This document shows, piece by piece, positions 12,967 to 23,765 of a stretch of 64,000 nt of DNA. Position 1 is the first letter of the stretch, and every line of letters starts with the position of its first letter. Source of the DNA: Dimorphilus gyrociliatus (taxonomy: Eukaryota; Annelida; Polychaeta; Dinophilidae); NCBI GenBank assembly GCA_904063045.1, contig CAJFCJ010000023.1, positions 682,001 through 746,000 on the forward strand. The letters are read 5' to 3'. The position numbers were made by a program, and so were the translations under genes. The notes under the pieces were generated by a model, which was not told the origin of the DNA, did no database searches, and saw only the letters and a list, made by a program, of their open reading frames with translations.

Positions 12967-13881
12967 TGCTATTCCGCTTTGATCTATCAATGTTCTTTCT
13001 TTCAAAGTCGATTTATCAATCTATCGGCTTGTCTTCTATATATTTACTATCGCTTACCTTCATTGACCAAAATTACTTGTTTGTTTGTTAGTTCGTTCGC
13101 TTTTTCCTTTTTCTTCCTTTTTTTCTCATTTCTATCCCTCTCAATCACTTATGTATATAGATACACTGTACAAGCTCGTGTGCAGCTTACATTATTCATT
13201 TTCTATAGGCAAATGTAGCCAATGATATAATTATAAGTGTATAAAGTTTTTCGCTCCTATTGTTAGCCAGGATAAGCGCTGCCTTTATCATATTAGAACT
13301 AGAATTATCACGATTGTCTCCTAAGTCAATAATGTCATGTATAGTATAAATTCACTTAAAACATAATCAATATAAGAGCTATCAATTTTTCAACACCTCT
13401 CAATAGACATTATAAACCAAGTAGAATCCTTACTATTTACTCTTTTCTTTCTTGACGCTCTCTCTCTCTCTCTGTGTCTCTCTGTCGCTCTGTCTTCAAT
13501 CTACTCTCTCTCTCTCTCTCTCTCTTATGTTTCCTTTCTCAATCTATCTGTCTCTCACCTCTTCAATCTACTCCTACCCTCCCCCCCCCACCTCCTTAAT
13601 CTCTTCCTTTCTTTGACGTAACCTTTTTTCCTACTAGGCCGCTTGCCCTACTTACCGTAATTTTCAGCATTCTTATATCTACGCGTTCTGCAAATTCTCC
13701 ATAATCCACTCCGATGAGAAAGCATAAAACTTCCAGTTTTATTATCCCATTCAGCTTTGTCGTAAGTAACGCTTATCCAATAGTCAGTAGTTGAACAAAC
13801 TAACCATATTAATCCTGCAAAAATAGTACTTATTGTGGCCGAAGTTAGCCACCTCTTTTGAGTGCATAATTTTCGACCCAT
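9498..13881 (-). CDS. Claudin/PMP22/CACNG-superfamily four-pass membrane protein
   Basis: Three exons (13881-13656, 11337-11059, 9751-9498) join in phase 1 to give about 252 residues. TM1 is near residues 14-34 (TISTIFAGLIWLVCSTT). The first extracellular loop carries the superfamily signature: a Trp after TM1 (DYW), GLWRIC and a second Cys in EESCDPI. TM2 (TAFAVMAILLMVITQIFAIY), TM3 (AAFLHLMTAVCVLVTVEVL) and TM4 (FCFILAWFVFMAYGSAGII) follow, then a short charged cytoplasmic tail ending VNLGRL. Loop length and absence of a long PDZ-type tail fit calcium-channel gamma/TMEM-type members as well as true claudins, so I leave the subfamily open. I start at the ATG at 13881; the frame stays open upstream to a good acceptor at ~13930, so a 5' non-coding exon is likely. 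An internal 60-nt segment may be an optional intron (see findings). Confidence 0.8.
10202..10502. repeat. Pyrimidine microsatellites in a claudin-like gene intron
   Basis: A (TTC)n/(TTTTC)n tract runs roughly 10230-10286 and a pure (CT)n tract 10475-10502. Both lie inside the intron between exons 2 and 3 of the claudin-like gene; read on the opposite strand the CT tract gives a spurious Arg-Glu repeat. Confidence 0.85.
11738..11767. repeat. (GA)n microsatellite
   Basis: About 14 uninterrupted GA units, followed by a further GA-rich stretch and GTGTAT repeats up to ~11825. It lies in the intron between exons 1 and 2 of the claudin-like gene. Confidence 0.9.
12896..12966. repeat. (CT)n microsatellite
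   Basis: CT-rich run with a pure core from about 12918 to 12956, also in the large first intron of the claudin-like gene. A second CT cluster occurs at 13457-13556. Confidence 0.9.
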
Positions 13882-15749
13882 TGCCCTAGCCGAATATTTG
13901 CCAAGATAATCCGAAAGGTCTAGATGGCGCTGAAGAGAGGGCACAGAAAATGTAGGAATTATTCAACGCAACATGTGCAGCTATAGGAAAGGATAAATAT
14001 AAACGAAAAGCGCGTGCTGATAATTTATTCATTGGTCCATTGCTCCGCTTTATAATATAACTGTAAAAATTTTATATCGGTTGCACTTATGTTTGTCAGC
14101 CTTTAGTAAAAAAAACAAGTCTGCCTTTCTCTCTTTCTCTTCCGTTTTTGTCTTTTTTTTCCCCTCAGAAAAGTCTTAACTTAACTTTTAGTTTTGCTAC
14201 TTTGGCGTTGTGTATGTGTGTGAGTGTGTATTTGTGTATGTGTATATGTGTATGCGTTTCTCTCTCTGTCTTTCTTTTTCTCTCTTTCCGCCTCCGCCTC
14301 CCCCTCCCTTTCCATTTCCCTCTCTCTCCGTTACGCCCTCCTTCTCTCCTCTTCTTGATGTCAACCTAGCGATCCATCTCTCGCCTCTCTTTTATTCAAT
14401 TCCTTTGCCACTTGGCTTTCATCTTTCGTGCCGTTTAACAACTTAGAGAAGAATCTACCTAAAATTTCCTCTATCCTTTTCTCATTAGACATCAGAGTAT
14501 AAAGTTATTTCCTCGCACGTTTATCTGTTTATGTATGCTAAACGATAAACAAGCAGACGATCGCACACAAATATATTAGGCAAACACTCACGTGAGCGGT
14601 TTACACTAAAAAATATGTAAATATACATTATTATAAACACGTATAATGTATAGTCATGTAGCTCTCTTTTGTTCATGTTCTTGTACATTTCTACATAAAT
14701 GCTTCCTCTTTCAACTACTAGGTGTCGCCAGTCAACAACCGATAACCAACTCAAGCTCCATCTGTATTGGCGGGAGAAGACGTCTATTTACGAGTTGTGA
14801 CTCGGATTAAAATAAGCAAATCCAATTACTTATGAGAGTAAATCGAATCAAGTATCATTTAGCAGCCGTATATATACAAGTTCACTTGCTCCTCTTCGTA
14901 AACCGTATACATGTATATGTATACATTAGACGGTATAAATTCACCATTTATCTCTCTGCTATCTTTCATTTTTAGTAACAACTCCGCATATCGCCTCAAT
15001 GCTTGTTTACTATACATATACACTACATGTAGGATACTTTTATATTCATTTATTCAACTAGTCGTTCATCCATCCATCCATTCACCCATCAATCCATCGA
15101 TCCATTCATTCCTCTATCCACCCACCCACCTATCCACCCATCCATCTATCACCTTTAACCTCGTTTTCTACTCTTTTCATATTTTACAAAAAGGCAATAC
15201 ACTCAAAATAATATTAGTAATAATAATAATAATATTAAAGAAATTGGAGAAGAAAAGAAGATATATTCTTTTAGACCATCACAAATTTTTAAAGGAAGAA
15301 AATAATCGTATTTCCTCTCTTCCTCTTTTTATTGTTCTTTAAAGAGGAATATTAAAATCATTCAACCAAAAGTGAGTCAATATGATAGAATCATTTGCTA
15401 GACTGATTTGTCGCTGATTAGAATGTAAGACAGTTTCGTACAAAGATAAAAGAAATTAAGAAATGTACATACAAATTTACTAAACAGCTTGACTCTCAAA
15501 ATACATGAATAACATTTTGCAACATCTCTCATTCAAGAAGGCTTTGTTAATTGGCAATAAACTATTATTACTAGTCTTATTACTATGATTTAGTTATTGA
15601 TACTATTATCAATCAGTTTTCTTTTTAGAGATACACGAACGCACACACACACACACGCAGGCGTACGCATGCTAAAAAAATCAACAAAAACAACAAATTG
15701 TCTATCGTCCAACTGGGTGAATTGAGCAGTCTCTTCCATCTCTATTGAT

Positions 15750-15762
15750 CCACCAGGTGGCG
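15750..15762 (+). promoter_or_regulatory. CTCF-like core motif
   Basis: CCACCAGGTGGCG matches the bilaterian CTCF core (CCASYAGRKGGCR). It lies at the edge of the GC-richer island between the claudin-like and CBX genes. This is a motif match only; occupancy is unknown. Confidence 0.25.
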
Positions 15763-16074
15763 AAAATTTTGTTATTTATTCGAAAATTACGTAAATCAGA
15801 TGCGATTAGACCGCAGCTGTCAGACTTTAAGGTTACAAAGGCGAGCTTTCTTGTTCTTGTCATGTGCCAGGTGTATTCAAATGAGGGTCGTATTAGGCCT
15901 AGGGAGGGTTAGGAGCAGGTGGTCAGCGTGCACGCATTTAAGAGAACGATTACAAAAGGTTGGTGAGAAAAGGTTGTTTACTGATCCTTTCATTAAGCTC
16001 AGGCCGTATGTGTAGCACAGATCATTAGGCAAGGCACCGAACCAGATTTGAGATTTAAAATTTGAATTACAAAC

Positions 16075-16098
16075 TAGTCGTCTTTTATATGACGACTA
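16075..16098. other. Perfect 8-bp inverted repeat (stem-loop)
   Basis: TAGTCGTC is followed by an 8-nt AT loop and then the exact reverse complement GACGACTA. It is isolated in the intergenic region and no function is evident. Confidence 0.5.
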
Positions 16099-17248
16099 TT
16101 GAGGCAGCGGGAAAGATCTATAGCAAGCCGATAAGAGTTTCACACTAAATGGATTGCTATCTATTACAAAATTTGATAAATACATATGAAAAAACATCAA
16201 AAACTACTTCTCCTTACCAAATCTTGTATGAAAAATTTGTTCTCATTTCGACATTTAGCGCAATAACAGCTTCTTCTGATTCGCTCCACGAGAAAAAAAA
16301 GAATTACAGTTAATGTCACGAATATCCATTGTATAGCGTAATACTATAGCTGTGAATTATTCTCGCAAGAGAATAAACATTGCACCACTATATCAGCATC
16401 CAGTGGTGCATTTAGCCGATAAATAGGCCCTTTCTATTCTCGTCCTCCTTACCTCCCACTGTCACCCATCCTGTCCCATTCCTTTCGGAGGGAGCGTAAA
16501 TGTAAACGAACAACTTGTTCTCCGCACTTTTGGAGAAAGGAAGAGAAGGGGAAGTGAAAGAAAATAATTTCTTTCTATTCTGTTCCACTTATTAATTCAG
16601 TGTATAGCGAAATAATGGCGTAGGAAAAGGGCAAACGAACGAGGCGGAGGATCGATAAGGTTAAGAGAAAGAGAGAGAGAGAGAGAAGAAAAGATAAGAA
16701 AAGAAAGAGAGAATAGAGAAACGAGCGAGGAAGGCATTAAATGAAGAGAGGAATAATAGAGATAATAGCCCAAGAACGTTTTTACATCAATTTTCGACTG
16801 ACTGCAATAAAGAAATCAATTGGGCAAACACGAAAGAAATCCAATCCAAATCCGTTTCGTTCCATAGTATGCATCCGTTTCTTTAAAGAATACAAGATGT
16901 AGTATTTCAAACGCTCTTCCTTGCCATTAATATTAATGATAATTTCAATGACTTAGACAGGGCGTTTAGACGTCATAAATGAAATAACAGCGTTTCTAAT
17001 TGTGTAATGATTAGTTGTTTTTTTTTTTGGTATATTTTTATGGCATTAACGAAGAAAAATATGTCGAATATTTACAGTTTGTTGTTCGCCTTTTTATCAA
17101 GTGTGTTTGTCATTCAAGACTATAAATCAGATTGACAGAACAAATAAAAAGAAGAGAAAAGAAGATAAAGGAGTCGGAAAAGAAAAGAGACGGCAGGACG
17201 AACAATTGAACATAGTCTTAAGAAGGGAAGAAAAATAGAAGGGTAGCT

Positions 17249-19542
17249 TTAATCCGAGAAAAATCCATCCTTTGTTGAACATTCGGAGAAAGTGACCGTT
17301 AAATTCGAACAAGTCACATCTGTGATGACAACATCTGGATTTTGAGTTTTCCATCTCTTTTTTGGATGCTCGACAATTTTAGGGGTGACGTTTTCCCTCT
17401 CTTCGAAATTTAGGCTTCTTGCAGCTTTAGCGGCATTAACTGTTATTCGGGGTGGAGTAAGATCGGTGGATTCTTCATCAGTTTGCAGTTCAGTAAGCGT
17501 TCTCGATAGAACATTGTTATTCATTTCGGCTTCCTCTTCCTATGGAATTGAAGAGATATATAGTAAATAATAAAAGGGTAAAGTGTATGTATGTATGTAC
17601 TTGAAAACCCGATTCTTAACAATTACGACATTTAAAGGATTGCTAATCTAGGCCACACGTCTACTGAATTATTTCGCAAAAAAGATACTTTAATTGAAAT
17701 TGTAGATTTTAGTAAATAAATATAAGTAGACATTCATACGGCTTATTAGCTTCGCATTTAGGCTAAATTATCGCTCTTCTTTTAATACCCGTTCGTTAAA
17801 TAAAAACGAGATCTTTGTGCTTTGGGGACTAATTCTAGCTGGTAATTGGCTTTTACGGTCGGTTGCCTTTTAAAGCAAAGCTATATAGACGAATTTTCCG
17901 TTAGGAAATTATCGACAGATGAATAGTAAAAGATATATAGTATACTATTCATGTATATATGTATTAGACACGTCGCACAAGGTTAATTAATGGGCCGATA
18001 CTAATTTCTGTAACTTTTTTTGTTTCTTTTTATCAATTCTGTCTACTTGATAACGAATATACAGTAGTTTTAATTTAACTATTGTCACTTGTTAAAAGCT
18101 TTAATGGCATTATTCATGAATATTGATAAAATATTAATGAGTTGTTAGTAATCGTCAAAACGTTCTTAGTCATAAATGCTTTCCTCTCTCTCTCTCTCCC
18201 TCCTTATTACTAATATAGGTACCGATGATGACGACAGCAGTTTGGAATGAATAAGCAAAAACCAGGCAAGTGACGAAAGACTAAAGCAAAGAAATAATAC
18301 ATTTCTCAATCTAATTACGAAGCTGACATTTTTCACAAGATTGCGCAATCTCTCTATAAAAATCTCTAATTAACCTTTGGGATGCGGAACGTTCTTTTTA
18401 AGAATTAAAGCGCGACAAATAAACTGTCCTGAAAATAGACCTATTCTGTAATTTTCTTTTTTAAGGGCGACAGGTGCTTTAGGCAGATGTGAAAATTGCG
18501 CCAAAAAAAATTTTTACGAACAAAGCGGTACAATGTAGACAATATCATTTTTTCCCCTTTTCATATAGGAGGTATATTAACAACTGTCTTTCCTTGCCCT
18601 CCACCTCTTTTATCCCTCTGGCAATTTCTATTGATTTCTTTTAAACTTGAGAGAGAGAGAAGAGAAAAGGAAGAAAGATTACTTTCAATAATATCACTTT
18701 CTCTTCCCCAATTTCGAAAGTAAAGTAAAGAAAAGGCAAGCAAGTGCACACAGACACTCGGATCGGACCCTTTTTGTTTCCTACTATCTCAAGTGAGAAA
18801 TCTGTTTAGCCTACAGAAAAACCAGAGCGTCAGATATTAGTTTTTTTTGGGTTTTTGTACTGTTATGGGTAAATTATGGGTTTATCCGATCTGAATCATC
18901 CATCATATCATTTATTCCAGTTATTAATAACTTACTTCCTCATCGTCTTCGTCCTTCCTCCTCTTTGCCGCCTTTCTCTTCCTTAAATTTTCCTTTTTCT
19001 TGTCAATACTAGATGGGAAAGTGAAAAAAAATTTTTTCTAGTTGTAGCCATAGTAACTATTGATTTTTTCCTTATATTTTTGTGTATTTTATAAATCTGA
19101 CAAACCTTCCTAAAAATGCATCAATAAGGCCTTTATCCAAAATATTCTCCTCCGGTTCCCACGTATTATACCTTTAAAATTTTGAAAGGATTATTGATCT
19201 CCAATCGAACGACAGAGCGAGAGAGAGAGAGAGAGAAGGGGATTGAATAAAATTCGAAATACTATTCAATGTTTGTCTCTCTCTTGGGCTACTTACATCG
19301 GTTTCCAACCTTTCCATTTAACAAAATACTCCCTTTGGCCCTAAAATACGAAAAATATTAAGAATATTTAGCGAAATGCATCGTAGGCAACCAGCTGAGA
19401 ATTTCGGCAGTTAGATTTTCTGGCATGTAGCCAAGATAATCCAAGATGTACATTTTTCTATTATTTTACAAAATCTTACAATAACCTTTCTAGTGCGGCG
19501 CTTTACGATTCGTTCGGCAGTATAGATTTCGTCATCCGCCAT
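17249..19542 (-). CDS. Polycomb chromobox protein (CBX2/4/6/7/8-like)
   Basis: Five exons (19542-19486, 19340-19297, 19171-19106, 19008-18936, 17539-17249) splice to 176 residues. The N-terminal chromodomain (about residues 6-58) reads IYTAERIVKRRTRKG, EYFVKWKGWKP and NTWEPEENILD; the aromatic cage residues Tyr, Trp and Trp that hold trimethyl-lysine are present. A Lys/Arg-rich linker (KKKENLRKRKAAKRRKDED) stands where other CBX proteins have an AT-hook-like segment. The C terminus is a Pc box, DVVITDVTCSNLTVTF with STKDGFF, matching the family's VVVTDVTSNFLTVTIKE...GFF, which binds RING1 in PRC1. So this is a Polycomb CBX reading H3K27me3, not HP1, which has a chromoshadow domain instead. 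It is short, closest in layout to vertebrate CBX7. The start is the first ATG, MADDE, close to a well-formed promoter. Confidence 0.93.
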
Positions 19543-19611
19543 CGTTTGTCAACGGGTTAATCCGCTAAAATGCGGCAAATTTGCGCAGTTGGGCTGTTTA
19601 TAATATTAGCG

Positions 19612-19671
19612 CGGCCGCCATATTAAATGACGTCACTGCGCGCGCTTTTTTATATACTTTATGCGCATGCG
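19612..19671 (-). promoter_or_regulatory. CBX promoter: YY1-, CRE- and NRF1-like sites
   Basis: 70-130 bp upstream of the CBX start codon is a local GC/CpG-rich patch in an otherwise AT-rich region. It holds GCCGCCATATT (reverse complement of the YY1 AANATGGCGGC site), a full cAMP-response element TGACGTCA at 19628-19635, CpG-dense GCGCGCGC, and TGCGCATGCG at 19662-19671, which is the NRF1 palindrome. Such combinations mark TATA-less constitutive promoters. The assignment is motif-based inference. Confidence 0.5.
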
Positions 19672-22296
19672 TTTAATTTATTGCAAACATTAGTTTCCTT
19701 TCCCTCCATTTCCATTTTGTATTTTTCAATTTTTATAAATCTTCATTCCAGTCTCTCTTCTCATTTCTATATAATAAAAAGGGGGGAAAACAACATCAAA
19801 ACAAAGTAAAACCCCGCCCACGCCAACTATGTTCCCATTGTTTTCACAAGGGAATAAGGAGCCAGTTCAACGATAAAGATATAATTCTGCAATAAATGAT
19901 GAAATGTCCCTATTTATCTGTGAGATTGTTCTTTGAAAGGAGAGCACTACGATGGATAAATTAATAGGACGGAACGTATTTGGGAAGAGTGGGAGAGAAA
20001 GAGGGGGGGGAAAATGAGTTGAAAATGGGAGGGAAAATTTGAAAATAGAAAGAAAAGGATAGCTTAATTGATACATTTGTAAAAGGTTATATTTTTGCGA
20101 AACCTTTTCGAGTTATTCATATTCTCCCTGTCATCTTATTACAGTTTCTGGTATTTATATCACATATAATCGGGAAAGAAAGTAAGTGATAAGCTTGAGA
20201 ATACCGACAATGCCGTTAGTGTGGTGCAATATTGCATTGACGACAATGACGATGATCAGAGATCGTTAGCCTATAGCTGGAAATGATAAAGTTAATAAAA
20301 CCTTCTATTTATATATATATACATTATATATACAGTATATATACAGTATATACAGTATACTGCTCTATATATATATATATACTTGTACATTTCGCCACAC
20401 GTGTTTCGTCCGCTTGTCTTTATAAATAATACGGAGTGTACTCTTAATATGTACAGTATATATGAATATATATATATATCCTATTAATAGCAAGCTTACA
20501 CACAATATGACGCTAATAAAGCAAAGCACTTTTCTTTTTTTTAATTATGTATAGTATATTCTTCCTCTTCATTCCTCCCTCCTCTTCTCTCTCGCTCTCT
20601 TTATCTCTATAAAAAAACCTGCAAAAAAACCAGAATATTTTTATCCATAAGCACGAGACAAAATATCAAACTATTATAAAAAAAACCAATACCTAAATAG
20701 GCTTATTTAGTGTAAAAAGTCGTTCTTGTTACGAATTATGAGCCTATTTTCTCTCCCTCTCTCTTCCTTTCTTTTAAGTACTAAAAATTAGGTGAGCAAA
20801 TGCGAAAAGTCGTAAGAAAAGAGACTCGTTGCAAAGTTGTTAACAGGCTGATGGTACTAGGAAAGTAAATAGAAGAGAAATATAGTACTTTATGTACTGT
20901 ATACAGTATATTATGTATTTGCTATGTTTCTTTTGAATAAGAAAAGAAATAGGGGAAAAGGTGTTTTCCATTCAACTCGAGTGCTAATAAATTGTTTATG
21001 ACATATTGACATTTTACGTAGTTTTTTTTTCAATGCCTAATTTGTTTTTTCGCTTTTTTAGACAAAAAAAAGAACACAAAAAATGCCTTATCAATTGATA
21101 CGGAATGAGAGTTTTTAATTGTTTATACTAGTTCTATTGCGGTCGTTTGAGATTTTAGCGTTTGATATACTAATTGAATTTTGGAAAAGGGCTTGACATT
21201 TTTAATTGTCTACTTGTTTTCAGGTTACCAGGCTACGGGGCTACGGGGCTACGAGGCTACGAGGCTATAAGGCTACGAGCGAGTCGATTTGTCCAGGTAT
21301 TGATTTTGTTTTTTTGTCAATCATCAACGATTATTTATGGCGAGTGGATAGAAATGAGGAGCTCTGCTTGACGGCCATTGATTAATTATATTAGTTATTA
21401 GGCGCCATCATTGAATTGAATGGATCATTATTCAAATTAGCATTAAATCAAGTTAAAGTATTCCTAAGGCAGATTGTAATAATACTTTATATCCGGTTTA
21501 TATCTATTTCGTTTCTGAATTTATTATTTATTTTTAGTGCATTTGATGGAATTCTGTCAACTCGTCTCTGCATTTGTTGTCTCTAGAGTTGAAATTAGTC
21601 TAAACGACTAACTTAAGTTGTCCGCCGGGAATTGATAGAAAGCTGACGTGTTTAAAGATAGTGCCGCCTTTCTCAGTTTGAAAAATTAGGTTATAAGGAA
21701 TGCTTTAAGAAACGCCTTTAAGCTGTTCGCCTGATAAATAGCCCTGGTAGAATTCTATTAGGCTAAAAGGAGGTTTCGTTGGCTGGAGTCGAATGACTGA
21801 AGAATCGGAGAATTCTGTTATCTTTTCCCCAAAGTATCACTTTGAGTGATGATTGGCAAATGGCCAAGAAAGAAAAACAGCCTAAAGAAGGAGGGCGAGA
21901 CTAAATGAAAAAAGAAAAGAACAAATGAAGGAAAATATTGACAAATAAAAGATAAAAGAAAGGGAAAAAACAAACAATTAATTATTCATAAAAAAATCAA
22001 TAAAGAAATAAGAATAAAGAAAAATGAAATTATTGAAAAGGTAACATTTGCAAAAAGTTTCATCATTTTCTCAAATACAAACTCTACTGTTGTTGAGATT
22101 ATAATACAAAGTTTCTATATTTTAAATCTCCCTATAGATACTCTCTCTCTCTCTCTCTTTCTCTACATATACGGTATACTCGAGTATACATATGGAGAAT
22201 TTAATACAAATCAATTGAATGAATGAATGAATGATAGAATGAATGAATGAAAATTAATAATAATAAAAAAATCCTCATTGTTTCTATAAGTTTTTC
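19672..22296. other. Intergenic region between CBX promoter and M13 gene
   Basis: No gene recognised. AT repeats with clustered TATACAGTATA palindromes at 20320-20390, 20450-20480 and 20895-20920. An 8-bp tandem repeat lies at 21223-21278. A tract with ATGA repeats (22218-22250) borders the 3' end of the M13 gene. Confidence 0.5.
21223..21278 (+). repeat. 8-bp tandem minisatellite, about 7 copies
   Basis: The unit GGCTACGR repeats with period 8 for about seven copies (first copy GGTTACCA, fifth-to-sixth showing ATAA). It is GC-rich, unlike the surrounding AT-rich DNA and unlike the CT-type microsatellites elsewhere. Because 8 is not a multiple of 3 the repeat cycles through frames, so it is unlikely to be coding. 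Confidence 0.85.
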
Positions 22297-23703
22297 CTAG
22301 GAATCGGTGAAACAGGTTGAAGAATCAACCATTGAACTCTTTTCATTGCATTTGTAAGCCTGTTGAAACTCTTTCATCTGTGAAAGGACGAAATTAATAG
22401 CGTACGGCGTTGGAATATAGTTGTATTTCATCCAATTCTCCTTCTCTTCTTTGTATTTGACGCACTGATTCTATTCGAGGAGACGGTAAAGCGAAACGAT
22501 TAAGATTAATTCGAATGGAACAGTATTCTCCTCCTTACCTGAACTGCAGCTAGAAAGAAAGTTTGCCTGGCCGATAGTCCCAGTCCCGATAGTAGCGGCA
22601 CTTCGACGTGATTCCTCTTCGTTGATAAATGATTTTCCAACGACTGTAAGTAAATGTAAATCAAATAGTCATAGAAATGTTTCTTCCCTCGCCAATTACT
22701 TAATTACTTACATAGATCAGAGCGCCAAAGGCGTGCCTATAATAAATGATATTGTAAATATACGGATCTTTCGTTTTGAATAATTTCTCAGTTTTCGAAT
22801 CTATTGAGAATCTTTTAGATTTTATCTTTTTCTTTACGCATACTTCGTCTCTCTCGTATTTGGTTACTGTCTCCGGAGTCCACCAAGATTGACTAGATCT
22901 AGGTCTATGAGCTGTAATTCAATTACATTTGCAAATGTGCAGTGTATACACTAAAAGTAGTTTTAAGATACAGAATATACATTGTATATACTGTATATAT
23001 AAGCGTGCGTATGCGCTCTATTTTCTTATTCTTACTTGGAGGTATAACCAAGAACGATAATGCTCTCGCAATACCAAAGCCGAAAGAGCCAAAATTAAAT
23101 ATAAAAGGAACTTTTGGATTGAAGAACGGTTCCTATTTATAAAAACGAAAGAGATTAAAAACTATGTTCACTAATTACAAAACTAATAAATTAGATTAAT
23201 TTCAAAGCTAACCTGAAAGAGAAGTTTCGGTATAAATAGATATTTCTGGGAAGCGTACAAATACGAATAACACTTAAAATGAGTAAAGTATCTTGTATTG
23301 TACGATCCCCTCTCTTGCCCTTTAACATCGTCATACAGGATATTCCAATGTATTTTTGATGCTTCGACAATATTCTCCAAATAGCTATGTTTTAAAGTTA
23401 TATTGGCAAACTGTATAGAATGAGAAGGGAAAAGAGAGAGAAACCAAATCAATCAAACATTCCTCTATACAAAATGGTTTTACTGAATAAAAATATTTAC
23501 TTGAATATATCTTTTTGCTCGCCAATTTCTTTTATCTAGACTTGTCTTCAGACCTTTCACCTGGTTAAAGAAGAAAAAAATCAAATGATTCGTTCCACTC
23601 GGCAAGAACTATTCGTCTAGAAAAGATTATATGGTAATGGACGATTCGCATTAAGTTTACTCTCCCTCTCTCTCTCTGTCTCTCTCACTCTAATTCTCGG
23701 TGG

Positions 23704-23765
<62 letters not shown>

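Larger units (their letters stand above)
13882..17248. other. Intergenic region, no gene recognised
   Basis: TG/CT simple repeats at 14210-14370 and degenerate ATCC tetranucleotides at 15060-15150. A GC-richer island at 15750-16020 contains a CTCF-like CCACCAGGTGGCG at 15750-15762 and an open frame (15800-16015) with no similarity I recognise. GA-rich DNA at 16660-16730. No tRNA or protein gene could be supported. Confidence 0.5.

Noticed and set aside
12891-13218. Ser/Leu/Phe-rich frames
   Set aside because: CT microsatellite in a claudin-like gene intron.
13882-13944. N-terminal extension of the claudin-like first exon
   Set aside because: The upstream frame has no ATG (the apparent start is GTG) and includes a likely splice acceptor at ~13930; I start at 13881.
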